Shown here: one piece after another, positions 46,301 through 56,332 of the stretch
Numbering within the stretch: position 1 is the first letter of the stretch
How the letters are laid out: each line of letters opens with the position of its first letter
Assembly (NCBI GenBank): GCA_025504975.1
Contig: JANUWI010000003.1
Span: 3,472,001 to 3,536,000 of the forward strand
Origin: Plenodomus lindquistii
Lineage: Eukaryota > Ascomycota > Dothideomycetes > Pleosporales > Leptosphaeriaceae
DNA: 64,000 nucleotides
Reading direction: 5' to 3'
Notes under the pieces: model-generated
Told to the model about the DNA's origin: nothing
The model's input: the letters and a program-made list of their open reading frames with translations, nothing else
Database searches by the model: none
Made by a program: the position numbers and the translations under genes

Positions 46301-47347
46301 GAGGCGATCGAACGCTGTCCTCTCGGTCGGAATCCTGGCCACTAGACGTCTCACTCTTGTCGGTATCGGTCGAGACGAGATGCGGCCGGCCGAGTGAAGC
46401 CATCGTGTCTAGGAAAACCACACCACCACCACCGTCTTCCAGATCTAGAGCGTCTCTCAAGAGCTCAGCGGCAGGGCTGAAGATCTCATGACGTTCAGAA
46501 CCGCTAGCGCCTTTGGCGCTGTAATCTTGTTTCAGTGTTGCGGACGAAGCACGGACTCCTACCATTCTGCTAGGTGATTTGGTGCGTCGTTTACGGTGAA
46601 ATTCTGGATCAACGTACGTGGATAGGCATCTATGCATTTTAGTTGTACGCCGGTAATCTCTTTTTTCCTTGTTCATTTCGAGATGTTGAATGATATTAGT
46701 CGCCATAGTACCGAGGAACTGTTTCTCACCCTTGGTGAGTGCTGATCGGATGTTGCTGTCTATAACGAATAGAGATCCAATGTTTATTCCCTTGCGTGTG
46801 CGCAGTGGAACACCAACGTAGTTTCGAAAATAGGGAGCCCCCTTCACAAAGTCCAGTTGGTTGAAGCGCTCGTCCTTGGAAAGATCGAGCACCTCGAAGC
46901 AGGCTGGACCGCCGTCTGGCGGCGGCAGCGTCGCAAGAGTGTGCTCGCACAGTCGTCCGGCCATTGGCACACGCACGCACTGTGCGATAGTCAGTTAGTT
47001 GTATATGGGAATGCGGAACGATGGAGGAATCTTACGCCAGCCCAGATGGCATCGTCAGGGTGATCGTAGCGGAGGGTGTCGTCGAGATGCAATGTCTTTG
47101 TGCTCTCTGCAACAAAGTACTGTGTCTCTTCGTCGATGAGTGTGATCATGGCCCGGCCAACATTGAGCCTCCAAGCAACGAGTTGTGCATGCGCTGTGAG
47201 AACCGTGTCGGGTAAGGCTCCGTCCACGGCCGGGGGACGAAAATATTTGTAGAGCTCTCGTGCGCGAGCACCGTCGATTGAGGCATTGCGCTGCAGCGCC
47301 GGTACAGGGCGCTGCAGCGCCGGTACAGGGCGCTTTTCCCTCAACAT
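43383..47347 (-). CDS. Hybrid histidine kinase (GAF - HisKA - HATPase - receiver)
   Basis: Exons 47347-47036 and 46979-43383 (56-nt intron) give 1302 residues. The GAF sensor domain is in the first 280 residues (RAMITLIDEETQYFVAES, FRNYVGVPLRTRKGINIGSLFVID). A disordered Ser-rich stretch follows. The phosphoacceptor H-box is SDFIGSISHELRSPLHGILA with His520. The ATPase boxes are N (NLVGNSLKYTKHG), G1 (VTDSGQGMS) and G2 (GTGLGLSLVKSIVG). The C-terminal receiver (RMLLVDDNTINLRLLQVF, ILMDISMPILDGFEA, ALTGLASV, MMKPASF) has phospho-Asp1172. All catalytic residues are present. Such kinases pass phosphate through an HPt protein to Ssk1/Skn7-type regulators. No transmembrane segment, so it is cytosolic. 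The input signal is unknown. A 21-bp tandem duplication lies near the start. Confidence 0.9.
47288..47329. repeat. 21-bp tandem duplication in the histidine kinase N-terminus
   Basis: Two perfect copies of a 21-bp unit beginning gcgctgcagcgccggtacag, followed by a 5-bp start of a third. Since 21 is a multiple of three, it duplicates the peptide P-V-P-A-L-Q-R in the kinase without changing frame. Confidence 0.9.
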
Positions 47348-48158
47348 GTCTCATGGAGTGAAAAGGATCTGAAATGCCATATTCGGGTCGCGGATCGTGT
47401 TCGGATCCCTACGTCGCGTCCCTACGTCGGGTGGCGCTGCCTACCAATCGCTAGCGGATCTGTCACTGGCGGTCACACGTCGGATTTACTCATACTCGGC
47501 AAGACCAATGAACATCAGACGATCCGTACAGGGTGCACGGGAATCCTGTTGTTGCTGGCATGGGAAGCCATTTCTCGATCTCCATGTATGCTAGTGGGGG
47601 ACAATGATGATGGATCGAACGGGTCGAGGTCTGCAGAGCCGACGAGACCCACCGACGATTGGGGAATCCCTGGCATCGGAGTCGCTTTCGTGTGTTGAGA
47701 TTGTGGAGTCGGAGTGCACTGTTTTTTCGGCAGCAATGACGAGCTCAGACGGGAATCGTCAACAAAGTCACGTGCCGGCACTGCACTCATTCACATGGCC
47801 GCCACGAGGCACAACGTTGAGGATAGGATAGTCTCTCGCCCACGCGCAGACATCACCATGCCGAGATTAATCTAGTGTCTGCTCACAGCAAGGATTCCAT
47901 TCTCGGTGCCGGAAAGCATTTGATGACGACCACTGCTCGGAACGCAACAGAGAGATGTACTGTGATCCTACATGTTGATGACGTAACCTCAGGAATCTCG
48001 AACGCGGAACTCTGTCGCTCTGTCGCCGCCCTAGCCTATGCGTGTCTCAAGTCTTGAAAGTTAAGCAACACCACCAACCCTGCGACATTGCATTTCTCGT
48101 TCGAGAACACTTTGGACCAGACCACACGTTATTCCAAGTCAATCCCCAACGCATAAAC
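47348..48158. other. Divergent upstream region of the histidine kinase and jac1 genes
   Basis: 811 bp between two outward-pointing starts. Holds a short direct repeat (tccctacgtcg twice, about 47407-47430). No coding frame supported. Confidence 0.5.
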
Positions 48159-48917
48159 ATGCGGTCGATACGTTCGCAAACCACCCGCCGCATTCGCGCA
48201 TCGCTCACATCCAAGTCAATCAGTCCCCATGCGCGCATACCACAGAGAGTGACACCCTGCATACTCTGCCTCAACCGCATACAATCACGGACCCCCATCC
48301 GGCGGTTCCAATCTACCTCTGCCGCTCCAAATGCCCGCGAAACACCATTCGACACACAATCACCCCAACCCACCTCTCCGCCACAGACACACTACGATTT
48401 CTTCCCAAAATCGCTACCGCAGGGCCCCCCGCCCGCCGGCCCCTTTGACATCGACCTTGGCGCCTTGAAGAAGGAATTTCTCCAACTGCAGGCCCGCGCG
48501 CATCCCGACATGCATCCGCAGTCCGACAAGAAGCGCGCTGAGGCACTGTCCTCTGCTATAAACACGGCCTACAAAACGCTCCAGTCGCCACTTCTTCGTG
48601 CGCAATACCTCTTGTCTCTGCGCGGCATTGAGACAGCCGAAGACGAGACGGCCAAGGTGGAGGACCCTGAGTTGCTGATGGAGGTACTGGATGCGAGGGA
48701 GTTGATCGAGGAGGCAGAGAGTGAGGAGGATCTGGTAGGGCTAAGGAGTGAAAATGAAGACAGGTTAAAGGAGAGTGTGGACAAGTTGGGGCACATGTTC
48801 GCAGAGGAGGATTTGGAGGGAGCGAGGGGGGAAGTGGTAAGATTGAGGTATTGGACTAATATACAGCAGAGCATCGAGGGGTGGGAGAAGGGCGTGGGCA
48901 TCGTGTTGAACCATTGA
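48159..48917 (+). CDS. jac1: Mitochondrial J-domain co-chaperone Jac1/HscB
   Basis: Intronless 252-residue protein. The first 60 residues are Arg/Ser-rich without acids, a typical mitochondrial presequence, which is why Met at 48159 was chosen over the longer upstream frame. The J-domain holds the HPD motif at residues 115-117 (ARAHPDMHPQSDKKRAE) and the helix AINTAYKTLQSPLLRAQYLL, typical of HscB. The C-terminal HscB domain (ELLMEVLDARELIEEAESEEDL) forms the coiled hairpin that binds the Isu scaffold. Jac1 delivers Isu to the Ssq1/Ssc1 Hsp70 and stimulates its ATPase in iron-sulphur cluster assembly. Housekeeping gene. Confidence 0.92.
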   Translation: MRSIRSQTTRRIRASLTSKSISPHARIPQRVTPCILCLNRIQSRTPIRRFQSTSAAPNARETPFDTQSPQPTSPPQTHYDFFPKSLPQGPPPAGPFDIDLGALKKEFLQLQARAHPDMHPQSDKKRAEALSSAINTAYKTLQSPLLRAQYLLSLRGIETAEDETAKVEDPELLMEVLDARELIEEAESEEDLVGLRSENEDRLKESVDKLGHMFAEEDLEGARGEVVRLRYWTNIQQSIEGWEKGVGIVLNH

Positions 48918-49114
48918 GAACAAGGTTAGTTTGTGAATAAGTCTAGTACGAATTCTCGGGTGAAGCGCACCTTGTAGTCGAAGTACACCTGCAGTCTTGT
49001 CACGTTCCTGGAGTCACGTGTTTTGGCTTGGCATGAAGATGCAAGGCCCACCATATGTATTGGTGAGTCGTCTGCAACACACTCAACCCAATTCTCCGCC
49101 ATCATCAGCTTGCA

Positions 49115-49522
49115 ATGTCTCGTCAAACGGAATTTACGATCCCTACACGTGCTGCCATTGTCACTCTGCGTTGCACCGGCCTCGGCTGGGTCGCCATCTC
49201 ACAAAAGCTGGCCAATTGCTCGCCTAGCGGCGCTCAGTCATACATGCTACGAGTGCTGCGGCGCGCAAACATTGATGCTTCCACACCTCCCGATAAGCTG
49301 CCTCTCAAGGACCTTCTCGAGCTCCTCAAAGACCCCAGCAAGCGCGGACTGTGTAGGAAGAAACGCGCGCTGGATCAGACATGTGCACCAGTAGCAGCCC
49401 CTGTGCACGCGCAACAACGAGCACAACAACAGATGGGACGCCCACCGCAATCGCAAATCCAGGTACCGCTTCCACAGACAAGGATGCCACCGAGATACCA
49501 CACAATGCAAAGAATGGCGTAA
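49115..49522 (+). CDS. Hypothetical protein with helix-turn-helix-like N-terminus
   Basis: Intronless 135-residue frame. Residues 10-75 form a possible helix-turn-helix (AAIVTLRCTGLGWVAISQKLANC... SYMLRVLRRAN), followed by a helical KDLLELLKDPSKRGLC. The C-terminal 45 residues are Gln/Pro/Arg-rich and disordered. No family name is certain. DNA binding is only suggested by the fold-like pattern. It lies between jac1 and the cytidine deaminase gene. Confidence 0.5.
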   Translation: MSRQTEFTIPTRAAIVTLRCTGLGWVAISQKLANCSPSGAQSYMLRVLRRANIDASTPPDKLPLKDLLELLKDPSKRGLCRKKRALDQTCAPVAAPVHAQQRAQQQMGRPPQSQIQVPLPQTRMPPRYHTMQRMA

Positions 49523-49671
49523 AGTAGTGTCTGATTATCATCGGAGGTGCCCGAACCTTCCTTTGACAGAGATAGCTCTGACCCACGTACGGCGCGCCGC
49601 GGCCCCTCGTTATCCAGAGTTATAGGCCCCGCGACGCGCCGCCCTCCCTTTCCTTCCCTTCCCTTTCCACA

Positions 49672-50386
49672 ATGTCGACACCCGTGCCAAAGTTTACTCC
49701 CGGTGAAGGCGTGACCGAGACAGATGGGTTGATCCACGGTGTCTCGGCGCAGGAGCTGCAAGTCATTGGGGAGCAATGCTTTGAGGCCAAGACGAGGGCC
49801 TACTGTATGTGTGGCCACATTCACCATTCACATATCACATATGCTTTCACTCTCTCCATAGTACTAGCAGGACAGGACAGAGCACAAGGATCATGTCAGC
49901 TGACACAGGTGGACATCAGGCCCCTACTCCTTGTTCCGCGTCGGCGCATCCCTCCTCCTCGATCCCTCCGTCACACCCACACCCACACCCACACCCACCT
50001 CATCCACACCCACCACCTACCCGACCTCGCATATCATAACCGGCGCCAACATTGAAAACGCCTCCTACCCTGTCGGCACCTGCGCCGAGCGTGTCGCAAT
50101 GGGCACAGCCGTCATGGCCGGCCACCGACTCGGCTCCTTCAAAGCCGTTGGCGTCACCACCGACATTGTCGATTTCTGCAGCCCGTGCGGCATGTGTCGT
50201 CAATTCTTACGCGAATTTCTAAAGCTGGATACGCCGATTTTCATGTTTAACAAAGAGGGCAAGTTCATTGTGAGGACCATGGACGAATTGTTGCCGTTGA
50301 GCTTTGGGCCGGACGTGCTGCCGTCGAGGGACGAGCTGAAGGAGAATCATCCTGACGAGGATGGGGACAAGGCAAAGACCGCCTGA
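49672..50386 (+). CDS. Cytidine deaminase (CDA fold), with Thr/Pro repeat insert
   Basis: Exons 49672-49804 and 49920-50386 (115-nt intron) sum to 600 nt, giving 199 residues. It has the core AYCPYSLFRVGASLL, GANIENASYPVGTCAERVAM with the zinc-binding Cys and catalytic Glu (C-A-E), and the second zinc motif PCGMCRQFLREF. This is the homotetrameric CDA type that turns cytidine or deoxycytidine into uridine for pyrimidine salvage. Between two core strands sits an unusual run of Thr-Pro units (about 49944-50025) coded by an acccac microsatellite. The family lacks this, so the loop must tolerate length change. The C-terminal tail is acidic and longer than in the human enzyme. Confidence 0.9.
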
Positions 50387-50836
50387 ATGGAGCTGCTGTG
50401 AGGTGGTGCTTTGTGTTGCATTCTGAGCCAGAGGGTCATGTTTGATGCCATTGCATAGTTCTGATCATGATGATCGTAGAGTACTATAAGCTTTACAGCA
50501 AGAGTAAAACCACAAAAAAGAAACACGAGCTAGACCCAGCTTTTAAAATCGAGCAACATGTATTACGACACTGCCTTTCTGTTCGAAGAGCCACCCATGC
50601 AGTCTTATCGCCCCTTATCGCCCCTGCTCCCCCTCCAACCAACAACAGCCCGCTATTTACACATCTCCGCGCGCCGTGGATAATACACCACATTACGTCT
50701 ATGGCTCTAGTACCGTAGCGTTCCAACAAAAAAACAATGTAGTTCCCCTCATTTTAGACGCGTTCTTGCGCGTTCAACCTACTTTCCCTTCATCCCAATC
50801 ACTGAGAAGAGTGCGAGAGTAAGATTGAAGACGCAA
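50387..50836. other. Intergenic, nothing recognised
   Basis: Between the cytidine deaminase and SDR genes. No coding or RNA feature seen. Confidence 0.5.
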
Positions 50837-51956
50837 TGGCTACTGCCAATGCACAAGCGGACTCGGAGCATTTCTCGCCGTATAGGGCGGATGGGAAGTT
50901 GGTATGTTGTTTTGCTTTTTTCTTGATTTGTTTGCGACAGGCCTGTATGGGATTGAGAGAGGGAGTGTAGTGTTGTTTCTGTTGAAGAAGGCATAAGTGA
51001 AGACCGATATCAACTGACTCTAATTACAGTACGGATTTGTCTGTGTAGTAACAGGCGCCACCCAACCCGTCGGTGTCGCCATTGTCGCTGAACTTGCCGG
51101 TAAGCATCATCCTCCCCAGTTCAAAAAATCGCAAGATATGGACCCAATCCTGACCACAAACCCAGCCCATGGTGCAGCCTGCATCTACGCCTGCTCAACC
51201 CTCTCTTCCGCCGAGCCCTCCCCTACCCTCTACTCCTCCATCACCGCCTCCTATCCAAACACCAAAATCATCCCCTACCCCTACAGCCCTAACTCCGAGG
51301 AATCCACCCTCACTTTGATCGACGAAATCCTAAACTCCTTCGGCCGCCTCGACATCTGGACCTCGTCCACCGGCCTCCTCGGCCCCCCAAGCATCACCAC
51401 AACAGGTCCCTCCGACCTCCTCTCCGCCTTTGAAACAAACGCCATGCCCGCCTTCTTCGCGCTCAAGTACGCGCCCGCCGCTATGCAGAAACTCTCTCCG
51501 CGGGGGAGCTATCCCAATGCCGCGCCAAAGGATACAGCGTACGGTAGTATTATTGTCGTCACGAGCGTAGCGGGCGTCTACGGCGGGTGCTGGGCCCCTG
51601 CGTTCACAATGGCGAGCCATGCCGCGCTGGGCGTTGTACGGTCAGGCGTGTTGGTGCTCAAGGGGACAGGTGTGCGTATCAACGCCGTGTGCGCGGGACA
51701 GATTGACGTTGGTGTTGATTTATCCGCTTTGAGCAGCAAGGAAGTTGGCAAGGGGAATCAGTTCCCACCCCCCGCCACGCTGCAGGGCGAAGAGACCCAG
51801 AGGAAGACAATTGGGCTTGAGAGAGCGGGACGGCCAGAGGAAGTTGCACGCACAGTGGGGTTTCTGGCAAGTGGGTTTAGTGGGTATATTACGGGAAGTG
51901 AGATTAGGGTTGACGGTGGAGCGGGGGTCATGAATCCGTTGATGGTGCCTGTGTAG
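50837..51956 (+). CDS. Atypical short-chain dehydrogenase/reductase lacking the usual Tyr and Lys
   Basis: Exons 50837-50902, 51030-51099 and 51166-51956 sum to 927 nt, giving 308 residues. It has the Rossmann start CVVTGATQPVGVAIVAELA with TGxxxxxG, the Asn-region FETNAMPAFF, and SIIVVTSVAGVYGG with the conserved Ser. The C-terminal SDR end is GYITGSEIRVDGG. Where active SDRs have Y-x3-K, the sequence reads PAFTMASHAALG, so Tyr is Phe and Lys is Ser. It is therefore probably inactive as a classical reductase, or uses another mechanism. A reductase (HxnW) is the only nicotinate-pathway enzyme not found in the cluster, 10 kb away. This gene is a poor candidate for it because of the missing residues and unrelated neighbours. 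Confidence 0.8.
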
Positions 51957-52843
51957 GGTTGTGGTGGATGGTGGGTTGGTCGCGTAGATGCATGGTATTA
52001 GGGAATTCATGGAAAAGAGGGGGGATAGTAGGTCAACGGTATGTGTACTCAGCTCTAGTAACGAATCAAGTATTTTATCAACGCATTGCACTCGAATTAC
52101 TTGTGCTGCAAACCTCACGAACGTATATCGACTTGCGTCGGATCCGATGCATGGCAAAAATGCAACCCCTTTCGGCGAGCTATACCATGAATGAATTACA
52201 GTCCTCCCTCATTGGCCCCTCCAACACGTAGAACCCATATACCATAACATAGTCTAACTCGTAACGATGGGTCATCGTTGGGAACAAGGGATGCATATAA
52301 ACGTACACCTCTCAAGGTACCAGCACGTCACATATTTCACACTATAAAGTATTAGACATGCCTATGTCTGTATACGTATTATCTTCTAGGGTGAATAGGA
52401 GGTGCGTGACGCATATACTCAGAATATCAAGGATAAGGGAAGGGCAAGAAGGAGGAAGAGAGAGAGGGGGGGTTAGTGGGCATGGTAGGTTAAGGGAAGT
52501 AGGTTGGGAGTAATAGAAGAGAGTACAGAGAGTTATAAGTAGGTATGCATTTATGCTGTAGGTGTATAGTCAACGCGATCTAAGTAGGTGTTATTACGTG
52601 TGTGGATGTTCAAGTGTATGTAGACTTTATAACTGGGTGTATAGCGCTTACCATAGACGTATTACTTGACAAGCATTTACCTATGTTATGGAAGAGTTCG
52701 ACTTGTTGTTACGTTTTCCTTATTCCACGTATTCCTATTACTGTGCATATGCATCCTTAGTATGCACATGCGCCGCAGTAGTGGTACAAGCTGTTCTGTA
52801 GTGTATTTTAATAAGGAACCCGAAACTCGTATTGCGTGTCCTT
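51957..52843. other. Intergenic between convergent genes
   Basis: 887 bp holding a purine-rich low-complexity strand (about 52430-52530, gaagga/gagaga) and no supported gene. Confidence 0.5.
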
Positions 52844-54371
52844 CTAGCTTCGTGCTTCGACTTCTTGTACCTTGGCCTCGAACCAATGCAACAGCATATC
52901 CACCGCCTCAATATTCCTGATCAGTGGCTCATAGTGCCCCTTAGCTTTCTGCACCGTTGAGTCGTTCATGTCGTGCCCGGGCAGCTTCTCTGCTAGCTCT
53001 AGAACCTGGTCGATGAGGCTTAGTGTATATTTGAAGCCGTTGCATTCGCCGCGGAGTCGTCTGGCGGTGATGTTAGGTGCGTATGTGGAGTCGATATGGG
53101 ATTGGGAATCGGCCAGTGATGAGGGCGAAGCAGTGAGGGCTATGGAAGAAAAGTAGGCAGAGTCTGTTCGGCTGATGCCAGAAGTCTGCTTAGAAGCGGA
53201 CAATGGGCTAAGGGCCTGGAGCCTAAATTCCGTATCGGCAATGTGCATATTCCAATTCGCAGCATTTTGAACAGTTTCGCGTACCATAAGCCCCATGAGG
53301 AACACTGCTCGTCTGAGAACGTCACGGGCCCTACTGTGCTCAGTGAGCGCGGCGTATTCATGGCGCAGCTCCGCGAGGCACTGCATGCAATACTGCAGCT
53401 CAGCGTCTGTCCTTTTGCGCGCACCGTGTAGCTTCTCGAGCCAGATCTTCAGAGTCTCCGGGTTTTGCGTTGTAAAGAAGTCATCATACACGAGGGCCGC
53501 GGGATCAAACACGCACTCGCCTGTCGCTGGATCTATTGGGGCGGTAGACCAAGAGTCATTCTGTGTGCCGGACTGAAGCCAGGGATCATCAGGGTGGTTG
53601 TAGTGCTTCATGCCAGTGATCTCTGTTGCTGTATGTTTAGAGGAGGGTTCGGCGTTCGCATTGCGGCCGATGGGGGATTTTGTCCAGGACGCCAACACGA
53701 TTTTTGCAATCCAGGACAAGGAAGCTTTTGCACTTTCGTCCTGCTGAAGAGTAACGTACTGCTGACGACGAAAAGTTGCCTGTCTCATGTGCCAATCTTG
53801 CCGTGCGTTCGGGAATCGTGGTAGAAGCCTGAGGCTGCCAGCCTGGTAGCCCACTCCCAAGCCTACGGTAGCAGCGCCAAAGTATCGCCGCCAACCTTGC
53901 ACCCCAGGAAATGCTCGCCGGTTCATGGCGACTACACAGCCCAGCAACCCCCCGGCTACGGTGAAGTCCTCTACCGATAAGTCGCTCCGAGGCGACAGTT
54001 CCCAGAGTTTGCCAGGCTTGGCCTCAATGCCATCGCGCTTGAAAATTGCCCGGTTGATCTCGTGTGCAGCGTAGACATCGCCTGCCACGACAGATAGGTG
54101 GACCGCGTTTATGATGGCGACGGACTTGAGAAAAAGGCCAGGCCGTGTACCGACGGTAGCGGCGAGCAACGCGTTGAGACCAAGAGCCAATATCACGCTT
54201 TGGCCCGGTGTTTGTAGAAGCCGCGGTTGTGCAGCTGCGGGGCTGGGTTCGTCGGTCGTGAGGCCATGCTGTCCTTCGCCTGTATCAAAGTTAGTCGACG
54301 ATTATCGTACGTGCTGTAGGAGGTATCCGCGGGGACAACAAACCTTCTACAACCAAAAGCCGTAGCACCAT
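52844..54371 (-). CDS. Hypothetical membrane protein, two exons
   Basis: Exons 54371-54344 and 54279-52844 (64-nt intron with gactaac branch site) sum to 1464 nt, giving 487 residues. The short first exon starts Met-Val-Leu-Arg-Leu. Hydrophobic segments occur in the first third (SVILALGLNALLAATV, SVAIINAVHLSVVAG, FTVAGGLLGCVVAM, GAATVGLGVGYQAGSL), so three or four membrane passes are likely. The rest is soluble and helical (HGARKRTDAELQYCMQCLAE and a C-terminal coiled stretch). I do not recognise a named family. The frame opens at a GTG if read alone, which is why the spliced start is preferred. Confidence 0.65.
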
Positions 54372-54901
54372 TGCGGTCTACGATGAGCTTATTCCAGACG
54401 ATTCTTCGGTCGACATGCAATTGCCGTCAGATCGACATTATATTGATGCGAAGAATTGTGGCAGTCCAGCTGTGAGAACGCCGTCGATGGTTACACATGA
54501 CGCGTACATGGGCGCGAAGGATGCCCAGGCAGGCACAGCCTGCTAGTCCATTCAACACTGAACCCCATCATTCAGGGGTTACGGTATGCATTGGCAACTT
54601 GTAAAGATGAATAGCCAACAAGGCGCTCAGCGAAGCTGCATCTTGTTCCTATCAACAAAAGCATCAAGGTTTGTGTGAGAGGTTCCCCCTCGCGTTCCAA
54701 CGGTCCGCTACCGCTCAAACGCTGAACGCGACCGACTCGTGGAGCCATCAATGTCCCCACCAATCGATAAGCACCACCACATCGGACCCCCCATTGTTGC
54801 TGACTCATTTCACCCCCCACTTCAAAGCCGAAACGTACTGACCACACCGCTTTCATTTTGGATATTTTTGTCAAAATTAACAAACTGGTCATCACGCAAT
54901 T
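54372..54901. other. Intergenic upstream of the tRNA gene
   Basis: No coding frame with family-like sequence. It separates the start of the membrane-protein gene from the tRNA-Pro gene. Confidence 0.5.
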
Positions 54902-55043
54902 GGTCCTGTGGGTAAGTTTCGTCAACAACCACCTTCAGGTTCTTCAATGTCTAACAAACACTAGTCTAGTGGTATGATTCTCGCTTAGGGTACACCCAAG
55001 CACAATTTGCGAGAGGCCCCGCGTTCGAGTCGCGGCAGGACCC
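54902..55043 (+). tRNA. tRNA-Pro (anticodon AGG) split by a 53-nt GT-AG insert and a 17-nt anticodon-loop intron
   Basis: The 5' piece ggtcctgtgg (54902-54911) pairs perfectly over seven bases (ggtcctg) with caggacc at 55036-55042. After it comes a 53-nt insert (54912-54964) that starts gtaagt, has ctaac near its end and finishes cactag. The tRNA then resumes at tctagtggtatgatt (from 54965). The anticodon arm is ctcgc, loop ttaggg + t, gcgag, with anticodon AGG and a normal-position intron tacacccaag... (54991-55007). The T arm is ccgcg-ttcgagt-cgcgg. Removing both inserts leaves 10 + 26 + 36 = 72 nt, the usual tRNA-Pro size, and recreates the D-arm start tggtctagtgg. A T6 run (55047-55052) is a Pol III terminator. 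The first insert also splits the Pol III A box. It may be a spliceosomal-type intron, an introner insertion that killed the gene, or an odd tRNA intron. Confidence 0.9.
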
Positions 55044-55052
55044 GTCTTTTTT

Positions 55053-55426
55053 CGATCGTGAAAGCATTGGACATTGATGCGGCATTACTTGTTTGCGTTA
55101 GTGGTCTACTTTTTTGCCTACCGTTGTTGGTGCTAAGCCAATTTGCACTTACTTAGTAGGGACGTTACTCTGATTAAGCTATGTATGTATGTTATGGCCT
55201 CAACTTACACAGTAATACACTATGAGATCACGCTATAAGAAGCATGTAAAGAAGAATTGTATCAAGTAACGTCTATCTATAACAGACACCTGAGGGTATA
55301 TACTATTTATTAATAGTGAATGCAGCCAGGTCACATGGCACATGCGAACTATTTTATTGACATGTCTAGAAGTACATTTCAACGGCCATGCACATAGATA
55401 GATAGGTGTATGTTGTATGTACTCTC
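55053..55426. other. Intergenic, nothing recognised
   Basis: Between the tRNA terminator and the DUF924 gene 3' end. No feature seen. Confidence 0.5.
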
Positions 55427-56332
55427 TTACTTCTTCCCATCGCCCACCCCAAACGTCGCGCCCCCTTCCCTCAAGAACTTGACTTCCTCAGCCGTACTCT
55501 CCCGCCCAAGCGCAGCATTGCGATGCGGATATCTCCCAAACTCATCCAGAATGGGCCGATGCTCCCTCTCTGCCTTGATTTGGCGCGTCAGAAATGTCTT
55601 GGAGCCCTCCACATCCGGTACTCTTTCCAGTTCCTTTGTAAACGCCGCCAGCTCAGCGTCAAGCACTTCGTGCGCAGCGATATCCTCAGAGTGCATGAGC
55701 GGCATGTAGAACCAGCATCTTAGCGCTGCAGAGTACCGAAAACTGGAGTGTTTGTCTAGTCGATGGGGTTGCGAGTCGTTAGAGAGGAGCGCGGATGTGA
55801 GAGCGTAAGAGAGTTTGTCGAAGTGTGCGTATACCGTTTTCAGCGCGTCTCCTGTGCGGTAGATGTTCCGTGGCATCTGGTCAAGCAGTAGCACCAAGCT
55901 GAGTGCTGTCCAAGCAGCCTCTCCGCCATTATTCCCAGCTTCAGTCCCCTCAGCAAACACGCGCTGTATCTCCTCGACAAATGGCTGCGCAGTAGCTTCG
56001 GGAAACTCTGCAGGACCAAAGCTTTCCAGCGCTTCCCCAAATGCATTTCTGCACTTGCTGTCGAAGAGCTGTTTCTCCTCTGGTGTACCAGCGCCGAACC
56101 AGCGCGCCGCAATGCGCATATCGAGTTCGCGGCCTGTCCGGTCGATACCATGGAACCACAGATCCGTTACACTCTTGTATAGTTCCGCATTGAAAATCGT
56201 AGGATCAAGTCTGAACGTCGCAGTTGACATTGTGGAAGCGGCGCGTCGATATACAGGCGACTTGGTGGTTTGGATGAAGAGCTTACTTGTCAAGAGGCGT
56301 AAGGGCAATGGAAGGACGAGGCGCATCAACAT
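55427..56332 (-). CDS. DUF924 family protein
   Basis: Intronless 301-residue protein. After a basic, hydrophobic N-terminal 35 residues (possible mitochondrial or membrane leader), the DUF924 pattern follows: VTDLWFHGIDRTG, ARWFGAGTPEEKQLFDSKCRNAFG, WTALSLVLLLDQMPRNIYRTG, and FRYSAALRCWFYMPLMHSED with the late EHRPILDEFGRYPHRNAALGRES. The family is an all-helical domain widespread in bacteria and fungi with no settled function. Met at 56332 is chosen as the longest; an internal Met-Ser-Thr start at 56230 would remove the leader. Upstream, 699 bp separate it from the divergent P450. Confidence 0.88.
   Translation of the reverse strand: MLMRLVLPLPLRLLTSKLFIQTTKSPVYRRAASTMSTATFRLDPTIFNAELYKSVTDLWFHGIDRTGRELDMRIAARWFGAGTPEEKQLFDSKCRNAFGEALESFGPAEFPEATAQPFVEEIQRVFAEGTEAGNNGGEAAWTALSLVLLLDQMPRNIYRTGDALKTVYAHFDKLSYALTSALLSNDSQPHRLDKHSSFRYSAALRCWFYMPLMHSEDIAAHEVLDAELAAFTKELERVPDVEGSKTFLTRQIKAEREHRPILDEFGRYPHRNAALGRESTAEEVKFLREGGATFGVGDGKK

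Noticed and set aside
50837..51956. SDR gene as HxnW of the nicotinate pathway
   Set aside because: Catalytic Tyr and Lys are missing and it lies 10 kb outside the cluster among housekeeping genes.
52430..52530. Purine-rich stretch as a regulatory or structural element
   Set aside because: Simple low-complexity sequence in a gap between convergent genes, with nothing to support a function.
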